Shown piece by piece: positions 1 through 11,928 of a stretch of DNA of 27,985 nt. The first letter of the stretch is position 1. Each line of letters opens with the position of its first letter. A program made the translations under genes and the position numbers. The notes under the pieces are model-generated. The model was given only the letters and a program-made list of their open reading frames with translations. It ran no database searches and was not told the origin of the DNA. Origin of the DNA: Didymodactylos carnosus (taxonomy: Eukaryota > Rotifera > Eurotatoria > Philodinida > Philodinidae); assembly GCA_905250885.1 (NCBI GenBank), contig CAJNOQ010001847.1:1-27985 (forward strand). Direction: 5' to 3'.

Positions 1-1734
1 TTAGTTTTTCATATTACCCCAACATTTCGCTTTCCGATACTGAAAACCGCACCTTTTTAGCTGCTTCTTAGAAAAAGTTATCAAAGAAATGGCCGTGCTT
101 CTTCTTTTTTGAAATGGATAGTAGTAAGAAAATCTATAGTGGTTATTATTATAAACAAACAAAAACAGCGTTTCAAATCGCTTTCGAGGCTGGTTATACT
201 GAAAACCTGAGCCTACCCTGAGCTGAAATCGCTCCGCCACCTATGAACACCGGAGACCTAAGCCGATTTCATCGAACTTGAATGTTTGAGCTCAGTGCAT
301 GCCTTTGCTTGAAGATGGGGACATGGGAGACATCGCATCTCTCGTGATATCTTCAGCATCCCCAATTCCCTGGATTGCAAAATGTTACGCAGTCCAGAAT
401 GAAGTTTGACGCAGAAATTTAACGTTTACCTTTTATCATCATGTTATAAAAATATTGCATTATGATAATAAAACCAGACTTATTGAGCAACCAAAAATGA
501 ATGATAAAAATATTAAGGTAGCCTGTCTTGTTGGTCGTGAAATTTCTCTGTCAGATGAGATATTGCTTGAAGTTTTTTGTTGAGTCATTATTTTGCAAAT
601 GTAAGCTAGCAGAGTAGGCTAAATTAACAATAATTAGCACTAATCAGTCAATAACAGAAAGGAGAAAATAAACATTTTACATATTTTTTCATGGTAAATA
701 GTCTCCACGGATTGCTCTATCGATCTACACAAGAATCAAGTTTTTATGATGAATAGAAAATGGGCAGGAAATTTTTTTAATAATAGCCCCGTGCTAAAAA
801 ACCTAATATTTTTTTTATGTAATTAACTTTTATTCAGAAAAATAATGTCGGTAAACCGAAAAATTTTCAGGACATATACTTGGAGGTATCCTCTATCCTC
901 TTCCGATAGGAAAGCGATTCTCCTTAAAGTGTCTTTCTCGTATGTATTATACCCATGAATACATTCTGTTATTTCCCATTATTGATGTCTACCTAGTGTA
1001 CTGAAAAGTCGTACAGATAAAAAATCAAATTGCTTATATTTTACTAAAATTAATCACACATACACACACACACTTATATTCAATATAGACAGTGTTTGTT
1101 TTGTTACGAAGGCTGCATTTTGGACGGCTAGCGACAAGGAACAATTGAATTTTGAGTAAAAAAAAACTAAAACACACGCAAATACACACGCACACACAAT
1201 ATTTACATCATGCATACCAGAACGAAAAAAATAACTGATCTTTAGGTGTGTACATAAAAACTCTTGCTTCTTTTTTTGTTAAAAATTTCAAATACAGTTC
1301 GATAAAATGTTCACAAGCCTCACAGAATTCGGCACAAAGTAAAACTACACATACACACACTTTTTTAACATTATTTACAAAAAGAGAACACATTTTATAT
1401 TGTTACCATTTGAGATTCAACAAAAACAACAACAGAGAAGAGCTTTTTGGAATGATGCAGAGTACGTAGGTTAACAAAGATAACCAAAATACTAAATATT
1501 TACCAAAAAAAAAAAAAATCATCAGAACCAGGCTAGAAAGAGAGATATTACGCATACCAAGAGATCACAACGGAAATGATTTTGAAGGCATTGATCTTTG
1601 AAAGTATAGAATCTCTCTATAAATAGTCAGTGTTCTGAAATTTTTACTAAAATTCTTTAAAGTCTTTTGAATAGACAATGTATAATATAGATGATCAATG
1701 TTACTTTTGCTTTTGGAATGTGGAAATATCATCA
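1..1734. other. no gene found; GC-richer edge and CA repeats
   Basis: Positions about 170-420 are clearly less AT-rich than the rest and may be the end of a mobile element or of a gene outside the window. The minus-strand frame at 1-240 shows no family motif. From 420 to 1734 the DNA is AT-rich with CA microsatellites at 1055-1073 and 1171-1198. The open frames near 1208-1469 on both strands are low-complexity products of these repeats. Confidence 0.5.
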
Positions 1735-4640
1735 TCATTTATCTTCTAATATTTCACTTATATAACTTGTTACTATATCATGCACATTCAATGCTATATT
1801 AATTAATTTATTTCTAATTAATATTGTGATTAAATGTTCAATTGTACACGTATCCGGTGATCGTGTATACCATTCACGTAACATTTGATGTGAACATTCA
1901 CGAAGACCATCGATACGATAAGTTTTTTCAATATCAATTAAATCTACATCATTAAAATTGAATTCTCTGCCGATTTGTTTCCAACATAATCGCAATGGTT
2001 CAGATAATCGATGAATCAATGTATCATTTATCTTCAACTGAAAATAGACAAAAGGAACAATATTAATGAAATAATTTTTCACTGAAAAAAACGACTTACA
2101 TTGCATTTTTTACTTATTTTAAGATGTCTTTCATCTGTTACAATTGTACATCCACACGACAAATGTTCAGTATTTAAATCGTTAGGCAAGATATATGGCT
2201 GTTGATCATTTAAAACTGGTAAAGTAATATTTTCTAACATCTAAATATCGGATATCACTAAGTCAGACATATTGTTTTGGATCTTAGAATGATGATCGAT
2301 TTAAAATAGAAGATCTTGTCAGATCTCTTTGTGTATCCATCTTATACATTTTACTCCATTCGTATATCTGAGAATAATCTTTTATCATTTTTGAAGTCAA
2401 CAAAAAGAAACAATCTCTTGTTTGTTGTTCAACAACGTTATTTCAATGTGAAAATTGAAAAAAAATGTGATTGATTTTCTTTGTTCCGTTATAGGCATCC
2501 TGATGTGTGCATATATATAAAACTGCATAGTTTTTTCTTTCCATTTCACAAATTTAAATATACATATGTCATGTAGAGCTGTCATTTCACCTCTCCTGTT
2601 TTCACTTTCAAATCTAATGAAGTAAAAAAGTAATGTTTTTTCTTCTCTTCTTTCGTTTTTTGAATGTTTTTGTTGTTATTATATTAACAGACATTTCTAA
2701 GGGTTTCCTATTGTTGACATTTAATCATGTCATTATTATCGGATAACTTTAGTATAAAGTTAAAAGAATCCCTATCTGTGAACAAAAAAAAAAAACTAAT
2801 TTGCATAACTGATTCAAACTATCAGAAATTAGTCACGAACTATATTGGTGAGACTGATCAACTTCTTTAGTTTAATAAAATCTATTGCATCATCTTTCAA
2901 ATATTATAAGCCCTATTTCGAACTGAAAATGTAGAACGTATTTGGTTTTTTTTCATACCTGAGTAAAAATTCTACACATATTTTCAATGCTAATTCCATT
3001 TTTTAAATAATTATTAAGAATGATATTCAAATGTTCTTCATCTGACAATTGAAAAGATCTTTGAACAAGTTTGTCGTCTAAAAGAAAAGTTAAGTCATTG
3101 AAAAAGATTATTTTCTCATGAAAACTAAAACATGATTATTTACCAGTTTCCTTTAATCGACATTTATGATAATAATGATTGAAATAAATTGACTGTTCTA
3201 CTATTAAATTTAATTCAAAAACTTGCTCATAATTTCCATTTAAATCTTGATGTTCAATAAATATTTTACCAATAACTCCTGATTCAAAACAAGTTTTCTA
3301 ATAAGAGAGAAAAATATATTTTTCTAAATAAATAATGAATTTTTTTCATTAAAAAAATGAGATATACGTACATTAGAAACAAGTGCAAACTGTTTATCAA
3401 AATCATTTTCATCAAAATTTGATTCATATTTTGTTAAACATTCTTCTTCACTTGCACAGCTATCAGCACTAAATATAGATGATGTCAGTCGAATACGGAC
3501 AATGCCTAAAAATAAATAAATAAAGAATATGGAAAAGATAAAATGATTTTGGATAGTTAAGATGTATGTTAGAGAAAAATGTTTCAAGTCAATCTATCTT
3601 TCCATTTTAATATTCTCTCAGAAGCAATATTTTGTGGCAACGACAACTCATCAACTATTGTAGAAAGGTTTTCATATTTAGATTTTTTATTTGAGATTTT
3701 AAACAATTATCGCTTTCTTTGATAATATTTGCCTATATTTCTCACTAATACCTTTGTTTATCTTCCTTGATGATCTTGATTGTGCAATGATAACTTTATT
3801 CGTATCACTAATGTTTGTCGTTTTATCTTTTGAACATATCACATCTAATGTAAATTTATTTGTATTCGAAAAACATCGAAGATATACTTGACAATAATAA
3901 GAATGTTCATCGTTCTTCTTTATTTTTTGTTCATGTCTATTTTCATAGGATACTTCATTTTGATTTGACCAATTGAAACAAGAGGAAGAAGAAGAGGAAC
4001 ATGAATTGATCATTTTCGTTCGTAAATTTTGTAATGTATCTATTATAATCTTATATAATGAAAAATGTGTCAAGAATATTTCGATATATACCGTATTATT
4101 TTCATATAAAACACTTGTTTTTGTTTCTTTTGATAATTTTTGCCAACATAGGGGTTCATTATCCATGGTATTACTGTGACAAACGTAAATTACGTTTTGA
4201 TCAATTTCAAATTGTTTTTTATCGATGGATAATGGTAAACGTAATCTTACAGGATATTGTGGTGAAAATTGCATACCATGTGGAGATAAACTAACGATTG
4301 GTGATATATCTCTACTATCCAACGATTTGTAAACACTAACATTGATTGTTTTATCATATGATGATTGAAATGAGAGTTTGGAAAAATTAACATAAACGGG
4401 CGCTGAGTCTAATATAGATGTTTCGATACAGCAATGTTCTTCATTTACGTTTAGTGGATAAGAAATAGATTTAACAATTGGATAGAGTTCAAGAGGACTG
4501 CAGCCATCACGATTACAGTGTCTTTTCTTCGGAATCAAATTATCATTATCAGTGCTGCTATACAAACGCTTTTTAACTCGAAATTGTTCGTTGATACTGT
4601 GCATGTCCAAACGATTGGATGCATCGGATAACACGATCAT
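1735..4640 (-). CDS. ZU5 / UPA-like / death-domain adaptor protein (six exons, 579 aa)
   Basis: Probable intracellular signalling adaptor of the UNC5/PIDD/UNC5CL type. Exons on the minus strand are 4640-3752, 3505-3372, 3297-3144, 3077-2959, 2240-2100 and 2037-1735. All five introns are GT..AG, the phases agree, and the total is 580 codons with the stop. The start ATG at 4640 has an in-frame TGA four codons upstream. Residues about 80-200 match ZU5, with the core SPIVSLSPHGMQFS, a PVRLRLP strand and the closing THFSLYKII. A UPA-like stretch follows (CQVYLRCFSN near residue 250). Residues about 485-573 form a death domain, with LCWKQIGREF in its first helices and LREWYTRSP later. I see no signal peptide, membrane segment or leucine-rich repeats. 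Serine and lysine runs near residues 213-245 look like a flexible linker. The intron between exons 4 and 5 is unusually long (718 nt). The domain order is sequence-based; the pathway (apoptosis or immune signalling) is inferred from the family. Confidence 0.85.
3506..3751 (-). other. intron 1 of the ZU5-death gene with a coding-like tail
   Basis: The first intron is 246 nt, longer than most of its neighbours. If it is not removed, the first exon reads on to a TAA at 3699 and gives a 313-residue form that ends just after ZU5. In a second frame, shifted by +1 nt, a coding-like stretch (YENLSTIVDELSLPQNIASE and beyond) runs from about 3708 to a TGA near 3592. I found no acceptable donor at its end. 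It may be a decayed exon or part of an alternative terminal exon. Confidence 0.4.
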
Positions 4641-5713
4641 TTTCGAAAGTCATGCCAGTTCTTAAATAAAAAAAACGAGAAAATAATGATAAACATAAAT
4701 TCAAGTTTAAGATTTTGATAAAAAAGAGTATAGACTTTCTCCGAAGTTACTATACCTTAGCAATAAAGACGCATAATTCGTCTGAATTCTTTATATTCCT
4801 TACCTCAGTTCCTTTGGTTTAAGTTACTCAAATACCCCCGCATCTTTTTTTCTTCTCGAATTTTGATTACAAAATTCATATGAGACAGATATTTCTTAGA
4901 ATAGGTGTCTTTTCTCCATGTATGAAAATAAAGTCAAAGATGGCACTTAGTGTCTTATCTTGGACAAAGAAGAGAAAAAACAAAAGAGAGCGTAAGCACT
5001 TCACTTTAAAACATAAAAAGAGAATTCATGACTAATGAAATTTTAACGATATTTAGATATACGTTTTATCTCAGATATGCTTTATAGTTTCAAGTTATAT
5101 CTACTAGCAACGAGAGAGAGAGCGAAAGAGAGAGAGAAACAGAACATGTATGTGTTGTGCGTAACTAGAAAACATTATCAAGTATTTTTACTTTTTATAT
5201 TTTATTGACTTTAAAAGATATGTGCAGGTTTTCTATACATTTTTCAAAGGAGAGAAAACAGAAAAAAAAAGAAAAAATGAATAAGAAGGTAAAGATGTCT
5301 TTGCTTTAACTATTTTTCTCTCATATCTCCCCCATTGTATCTGACAGAGGAGAAAAAAGGAAGTAATAAAGAGTTTAACTCATGTCTTTATTTTAAGCTT
5401 GCAACAGAGATTTTATTCAGATAGTCTATAAAATGAGCTTTATTGTCTTCAAATGAGTTTTGAATACAATGTACAGACAGATGTTATCTAACAAGAATCC
5501 ATATATCATCGAAATTTCTCGCTTGTTATCGTTTTTCATGACCAAAGTATAAAGTAAGACTCATGGTTTTAGTTGAAGTACTTTTAAATTATGGGAAAAT
5601 CTATTATAGAATTGACACTTTGAAGAAAAACGTTTTTTGTGAGACATGTTTCATCATTAAATATACTTTAGCTTATTAAATATATATTAAAAGAACAACT
5701 TTTTTTTGTACAG
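4641..5713. other. upstream flank of the ZU5-death gene; no gene seen
   Basis: This stretch would contain the promoter of the minus-strand ZU5-death gene. No convincing TATA box or second open frame is visible. It holds a GA-rich microsatellite at 5112-5138 and A-rich runs near 5260-5280. Confidence 0.5.
5112..5138. repeat. GA-rich microsatellite
   Basis: Imperfect GA run interrupted by gcgaaa. Confidence 0.85.
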
Positions 5714-5908
5714 CAAGATGAAGAAGAATTACTTTCTGAACAATTTTCTACTTCAGTATGTACAAACAAGAAACAAAAGGAGAAAATTTATACCTTTTTG
5801 TTTTTGCTAAAAACATGTGTTACAGATTCATCATCCAACAACAGAACAGAACAAAATTTTGAAGAAGAAAAAAAATGCCGAAGTTCACGTCAAATTCATT
5901 CTAATTAA
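5714..5908 (+). CDS. possible last two exons of an unidentified plus-strand gene
   Basis: Two small coding-like segments with splice signals: 5714-5759 follows a pyrimidine-rich acceptor (ttttttgtacag), and 5826-5908 follows ttgtgttacag and ends in TAA. Joined with the donor at 5760 (gtacaa), the phase fits and gives an acidic then serine/asparagine-rich tail of 42 residues containing DEEELLSEQF and TEQNFEEEKKCRSSRQIHSN. A stronger-looking donor four bases earlier (gtatgt) puts the second segment in another frame. No upstream exon was found, so this may be chance in AT-rich DNA. No family is recognised. Confidence 0.22.
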   Translation, partial: QDEEELLSEQFSTSVCTNKKQKEKIYTFLFLLKTCVTDSSSNNRTEQNFEEEKKCRSSRQIHSN

Positions 5909-7868
5909 GAGATATTTAACTTCTATATTTTTTATATGTGTATGTGTAATAGAACACCCCAACACACACACACACTACGTATAATGTATCAAAAGACAAG
6001 ATAACATATATCTAATTTAATTAATTTCAATACACCTGTTTTAAAAACATCCTTGCAATCATCAATTAGCCATCATTTTTAAATGAATATATGATGCATT
6101 CAAGCAACATATTAAACTACAATTAATATTACAGAACAGAAGTGTATAAATATCTCAACATAGATAAATAAGAGATTTGAAAAATATCAACATAACTTAG
6201 TTTGATAAGAATAGTTCAATTCTCCAGATGAGACACTTTTCGCCTTTTAAAGATACCAAAATTAGTTGTCACTAAAAATGATAAAATAATTCTGGTTTTC
6301 TTCATACTGCATGAACGTTTCACTGCTCGAAATATTGACTGCGATTAATGTCAACTGATGAAAGAGAGAAGAAAAAATGAAATTTTATATAATGGAATAA
6401 AAATAAATTTGCCGTTACGTATTCAGCGTAAATGAGAGATGCTCTCGTACACTTATTAAAACAAACACACCATATAAACTGTACTTATATAAAAATAATA
6501 TTTTACTTTTTGTCACGATCTCCTTTTTTTTTTGACTTTAATATTAATTCAATTTCATTAAATAAGAAAAGAGAGAAAAGGAACATCGGACAAAGCACAC
6601 ATCCGATTTTTGCTTCTTTCAACAGGCGTTATTATGCAAACTTTTAGTAATAAATCTAATGTATTAATACATAGTCTAAAAATAAATTTGTTTTTTTAAA
6701 TTATCATCTATATAAGAAATAGATCTTGTGACTACAACGAACTACTTCTAATTTTTCATATTTTATACCTGGATGAGCATCTATCTCTATCGGAAGTAGA
6801 TATAGATATTATTATATGACATTATACAGCCAATATCTAATTTGGATAAAAGAGTTATGGAATTATAATTCAAAAACGTACTTGACATGCTAGGTTAAAG
6901 AACAGAAACATATTGAAAAATTAATTTTATTATAATGACATATAGAGAAAGATCTTCAACAAAGGTAATTAATGCAATTTGAAATATGTTCCAACATCAG
7001 ACCACATAGTTTGTTTTAGTCTTCATGGAGTTTGATAAAACATATTCAAGGGTAAAAAGCATTAATAGTTTACTTTTACGTTATGCACGAGACAGGTAGA
7101 TTTGCCAACGTGAAACTTTGTTTTATTCTAATATAAAGTTGTCATATAGTCTGCATTTGCGTCAATCAATTGAAACAAATATGACAAAAAAGAAAATTAC
7201 TATTTAAAAAAAGTTTAATACTAAAAAGTTTAATTACTATATGAAATATTTTATAATCTTAAACTCACGAAGTGGTCAATACAACCATCATAGTAAATAA
7301 CATCAAACACAATATACCATGATCTAATGTAGACGAAAGCGTATCTCTTATACAGAAAATATAGTACAAACGTGCAAGCCCGAAAGAAGGTATATTATCT
7401 ATTATTAAAATTAAGCTCTTTGTTGGCTTGTATCGTGGTCAAGACTAAGTAAATACATTTGAAAAATAAAATTTCATCCTCTTGAACTATTTCCCTCTAG
7501 CATGTTCGTTTCTTTAATAGAGAGAATATAAAAAAGACACTAGAAAAATGGAATGTTTCAAACGTACCTTTTAAATGTGATGAGTACATCAAACAACAAT
7601 CGCAGTGAATGATAAATATATTGGCTTTTAATGGAACGAACAATGAGTGTTCATTCAATACTCGCTTACTCTCACGTTAAAAATAATAAAGAATAGGCGA
7701 TTTTAATGAGACAAAAGAAAAGTTTTTTTATTTACATTAGTATATTCACACATAATTGGGTATATAGTGCTAAATAAATTATTTCAAGTAGCAAAGAAAA
7801 TGTATTGGAGTATATTATAACACTAAATAATTCATTGATGCGTTTAAAATTGAACACATTATGATTAT
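5909..7868. other. gene-poor AT-rich stretch
   Basis: A short CA repeat lies at 5961-5975. The open frame at 6432-6647 has no recognisable motif and reads like noise. I see no exon with paired splice sites, RNA gene or terminal repeat here. Confidence 0.5.
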
Positions 7869-8200
7869 AACTAGAGAGAGGCGATCAGTTCATCAAATCA
7901 CAATGGATAATAGATTATATTAATAGCAATATCTCACCATTCACTCCAAGCATTGGAAATGACAGTTCCGAATTCCAGTCTGAAAGACAACGCAACAATT
8001 TGTTCTTCAGCACTTCAGTGTTATCAACACGATCTCGTCATAGTAAGAAAGTATTTTTCGGTTTCTCACGGGCTATCTCGCAAGCTATTTTGAGAACCTA
8101 CTCCTTTCTTCAACTTAGAACTCAACGGTCAGTACGAAAGAATAAGAAAAGTCACAATCCCAGTAAAATACCTATGAATTTTCTGATAGAATCCTATTAA
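7869..8200 (+). other. open frame of about 110 codons, unidentified
   Basis: The frame is open between a TAA just before 7869 and the TAA at 8198-8200. Its middle looks more coding-like than the surroundings (IIDYINSN, then serine/arginine-rich STRSRHSKK). No ATG lies near the front and no clear acceptor or donor was found. I do not recognise a family. It could be an exon, a decayed gene piece, or chance. Confidence 0.15.
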
Positions 8201-8204
8201 GGTT

Positions 8205-8460
8205 TCACTTACATTGTCTACGGTCCTAATAAAATCTTATAAAATTTTAATGAAATCAGGGATATCCGAAATTCATGGGATTTGATAGAATTCTATTACA
8301 ATCCGAAAATGATTTTCATACAAAAACGCAATTACTGAAAAAATATTGCGATCCTAAACAAATCATAACAGAATTCTAAATACAGAATAGAAACCTTGTA
8401 GAAAAATATATAGGAAGTGTATAGGAGTTTGTCTAAGGAATAATCTACCCACAGCAAACA
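8205..8460. repeat. degenerate short repeats around a GAATCCTATTA-like motif
   Basis: Variants of a short AT-rich motif recur (tagaatcctattaagg, tagaattctattacaatcc, cctaataaaatcttataaa), some inverted relative to each other. This looks like an eroded minisatellite or the inside of a small non-autonomous element. The boundaries are approximate. Confidence 0.3.
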
Positions 8461-8802
8461 GAAGTTATATAGTGCGTATGACGTATAGATCTTTAGAATG
8501 AAAATTCTGCTTTTTCAAAAAAAAAAATTTATTTTTCAACAACTTTTGACTAAAATTTCTCGAAACAAAGCATGTCGAGAATTTTATATGATCTTCAAAT
8601 TTTTATGCAAGGTCACTTATAGAAATTCTTTAATACATAATCTAACATCACTATTTGAAACGATGAAGCCGAAACGATGTTAGTCATTCAAAAAGATGCC
8701 GTGATGTTTGCAAGAAAGATATTTTGTTGTAGTCATAACTGTCGGGGTTACGAGAGTCTGCTCATCTGATTCAGTTAGAGTTCTTTTTGATCCTTGTGAT
8801 GA

Positions 8803-8810
8803 TATATAAG
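8803..8810 (+). promoter_or_regulatory. TATA box candidate before the 34-codon ORF
   Basis: TATATAAG lies 43 bases before the ATG at 8853, which leaves room for a transcription start about 25-30 bases downstream and a short leader. This is one of the few TATA-type motifs in the window directly followed by a coding-like start. No promoter activity can be shown from sequence alone. Confidence 0.35.
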
Positions 8811-8852
8811 CGTATCTGTCGACTTACTAGTCTTTTCTTTTAGAGTACAATA

Positions 8853-8957
8853 ATGGAAAAAAAGGTCTTTTTTGATTATGATTCATTGACAGAAGTAGAC
8901 AGACCTTCTTTTAATGCATCATATGATGGATACACAGGTAGAAACATTGAATCGTAA
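8853..8957 (+). CDS. short ORF or first exon behind a TATA box
   Basis: Starts at ATG 8853 and reads MEKKVFFDYDSLTEVDRPSF, then NASYDGYTG. Unspliced, it ends at TAA 8955-8957 and makes 34 residues. A good donor (ACAG|gta) after 8937 would make it a first coding exon in phase 1, but I found no fitting downstream exon. An acceptor-like tract (tcttttcttttag) ends at 8843, so it could also be an internal exon starting at 8844. The residue mix is much more protein-like than the flanking DNA. No family is recognised; it may be the start of a gene interrupted by the odd-composition segment that follows. Confidence 0.35.
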   Translation: MEKKVFFDYDSLTEVDRPSFNASYDGYTGRNIES

Positions 8958-9732
8958 TCTACGCAAATGACGAAACATAAACTCATGTTTAGATACGCGT
9001 TAACCAATAAGTGACTAGTGGTAGTTGATACATAGGAAATTTTAATTCTAAGTATACGTGTAAAAATGTGTGGTACGAATGGGAAGGTTTAACGCATGCC
9101 ATTTTTCATCCGTAGGCGCCTAAAAATATGGATGTAAGAATTTCTTGATGTGGCGGTCCTGTGAGTTGACATGGAACAGCGTGTGGGAATTTTAGAACTC
9201 GCGTTCACATAGGGGTTGCTCTACGAATGGCGACACCATTGCCTCATATTCCACAACGTGAGTATTAGTGATCGATCGTGTGAAAGTTATCCTGAGCGCG
9301 TTGCGATGCTATAAGGCCAGTAAAAAATTGAACATAAATAGCGTGTTATGTCTTTATAAATGATAAATGTACAAGGAACATAATGAATGTTACTTATAAT
9401 TAAAAAAATGAGTTCCGTCTCACCTGTCTATACCCTAATTTTTAATCACATCTTTTTTTTCTTGTTGAATATCTGCGATTTGTCTTAATATCATATCGTT
9501 CTTTCTTTTACTGATGATCGTGTTGTCAAGAAGAAAAAAAAGTGTTTTGTTTTTTTTCCATTTTTTTCTTCTCTTCTCCTTCATTACTATATATTGCGTG
9601 TTTAAAAAAAGTTGTTTCTAAAGTTTCACGTTTTCTTTTTTTTTTTTGTTTAAAATTTATCTAATGCCGGTGATTTTTACAAAAGGTGCTCTTTTTTATT
9701 CTTGAAAAAAGACGTTTATTACAGATGTATAT

Positions 9733-9751
9733 TGTGTGTGTGTGTGTGTGT
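9733..9751. repeat. TG microsatellite
   Basis: TG dinucleotide run, followed by the imperfect tatgtacatacata. Confidence 0.9.
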
Positions 9752-9810
9752 ATGTACATACATAAGAATCAAATTTTTCATTGTTTAACAAGACAAAGAT
9801 AGCAGTACAA

Positions 9811-9827
9811 GAGAGAGAGAGAGAGAG
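9811..9827. repeat. GA microsatellite
   Basis: Pure GA dinucleotides. Confidence 0.9.
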
Positions 9828-10280
9828 CAAAGAGTGAGAGAGCATTTTTTTTCAAACATGTTTTACCCTATAAGTGTAATCAGTCTGACAGATACTTGGC
9901 CTCTATGTACACATTCAAACGAATACTAATCAAAAACGATGATTTTTCTTCAGATTCGATTTCATTAGTTAAAGATGTGTGTATATATGTATATTTGTAG
10001 GTATATTCCAATTTCGATCAAATTACCTGAGAGAAGTTTTGACAAGTTGAAAGTAAAAATAAGAATAACAGAACAAAGTAAATTTCAGAATGAGATGTCA
10101 TTAACAAAAGAAAAAATGTAATTCAAGTGCAATTGTGCCAATAATGATAAACTGGATTAAATTTCAACTTTTACAGAAACCGAATGCTCTTTCTCATTAA
10201 AGCGATACTAAACTGAAGTTCCCATGAATATATAAAGAACTCTCTTCCAAGTAAAATTTGATCAACTAGGAATTGTAGCT

Positions 10281-10578
10281 GTTTTTCGAGAACAATGCAA
10301 CGTTTTGGTGAAAAGATACACTGCGCCGTTTGTAATTGTCCAACATCATTAGAGAAAATTCAAACTTTTAAAAACTAAATCATTTCAATCTCTTTCTGAC
10401 CGAGAAAAAGTAGATACAAATTTCTACCAACTGGAAGTTTCTATTATCACAGCTAGAAAGACAACTATGTTTACTCTTTTTTTATCATGTTCGTTAGGTC
10501 AGGATCAAACACTGAGTCGATGTATATGTATTTCGAAATTTTTAGTTGGTTTTCAGTTTGGGGTGAAGATCTCGGTCT
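10281..10578 (+). other. weak coding-like segment with an apparent frameshift
   Basis: A frame from ATG 10295 gives a small cysteine-containing peptide (KIHCAVCNCPTSLEKIQ) ending at TAA 10375. A frame shifted by +1 base continues with SFQSLSDREKVDTNFYQ up to a TAG near 10578. The two could be one frameshifted relic. No family is recognised and chance is quite possible. Confidence 0.15.
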
Positions 10579-11251
10579 AGATAGTTTATAAGTCGTTTTC
10601 CAAGCTAGAGCTTTCGTTGATTATACCTTCTTTATACGTACAATTAACTCTCTCTGATATCAATAAAGAAAAATTTTGGAGAAACTATTTTGTTCTTGGT
10701 TTTTAAAAGTTTTAACACTAAATATACAACAAAAATAAAATTGGCTTACATAAATAACAGCCTTGTTTCTGATAAAATTCTAATTACAATCTACTAGTCA
10801 TCAATTATAGATACTGTTTTTATTTTCTCATTATACAAGTTTAATTTGGTTGATAATTTTAGATGAATCCATTTTCCGTTATAAAATAATGGATAATTAT
10901 CATGTTCCGTTAGAAATTGTTAGTTGCGCTTCAAATAATCATAATAGACTACACACAACACATAATAAATATACTTACCGTAAATCACACGTAGCCAAAA
11001 GCAGAACAGAAAATGAGTAAATTGTCGCAAAACCTTAGATAGATAGTTTTTCTGTTTGCTTTAAAAAAGAAGAAAACTTCTCTACTTTTTTCCTTATTAC
11101 ATCAATTTTTTTTTTTGTGTGTGTGAACGAGAGACATCAAAAAAAGTAAAATTTCATTTCGACTTTTTTTTTTCCCTCTTTCTTCGGTAATCAAACTTTA
11201 GAAAATGTCTTTAACTACCTAAATACAAAAAAATGTCTGTATAGGTTCAAA

Positions 11252-11278
11252 AGTGTGTGTGTGTGTGTGTGTGTGTGT
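11252..11278. repeat. GT microsatellite
   Basis: Uninterrupted GT dinucleotides, the longest such tract in the window. It generates the cysteine/valine run of the overlapping open frame, which is therefore not a gene. Confidence 0.95.
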
Positions 11279-11907
11279 GGAAAACACACATAATCATAAT
11301 TCATCATCTTATGTCAACTCGTGTGTGCGCGATGACAACTCTTTTTTTTTTTTAACTTTTAACTTTTCTTTCATCTGTTGGTTTCTGAAAAGAAGAAAGA
11401 AGAAGAAAAAAAACTGTTCGTTTTCACGCAACAGGAAAAAGAAGGTATAGACTGTGGAAGACGGAACTCACTCAAAACAATTTTTTTCCGCTTGAACAGT
11501 TCATTTATGGATTTCTTATATATATATGCTCATTTTCTTTTAATGTAAATGTAAGTGACTCACTGATAGACAGACAGAAATTTTTAACCCTTCAGTGAAA
11601 ATAAAAGTACAATGGAGATAACGACACGTTTTAATTTTCAACACAAAGAGAAGTGAGAGTAAATTTCATTCTAATAAAAAAAATAATTACAAAAAACACA
11701 AAATGTAGAGATCCAAACATGGAAAACTACGAGTCATCGACTATGGATGAAATCCATTTAGTTTTAGTTCAATTATGATACAAAAAGTATGACTTGGTGT
11801 TAGAACGTTGTCTCATTTTTGAAGTATTTACTGCTTGTTTGACGTCAGTTAATCTACCTAGTTTTATCAAATTTATGACATTATTGTTTAACTATTATTT
11901 ATTTCAA

Positions 11908-11928
11908 TGTGTGTGTGTGTGTGTGTGT
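11908..11928. repeat. TG microsatellite
   Basis: Uninterrupted TG dinucleotides in AT-rich DNA without a gene. Confidence 0.95.

Larger units (their letters stand above)
8958..10280. other. GC-richer island (about 9060-9320), then AT-rich DNA with microsatellites
   Basis: Positions 9060-9320 contain more G and C than anything nearby. The minus strand there gives a frame broken by stops but otherwise protein-like (VEYEAMVSPFVEQPLCEREF, then NSQDRHIKKFLHPYF), which suggests a decayed gene or transposase piece. Beyond 9330 come T-rich runs, a TG repeat at 9733-9751 and a GA repeat at 9811-9827. Confidence 0.3.

Noticed and set aside
1208..1469. Overlapping open frames on both strands
   Set aside because: They are translations of CA/TG-rich and A-rich tracts and contain no family motif.
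11253..11450. 65-codon plus-strand frame starting with Cys-Val repeats
   Set aside because: It begins inside a GT microsatellite and continues through poly-T and A-rich sequence.
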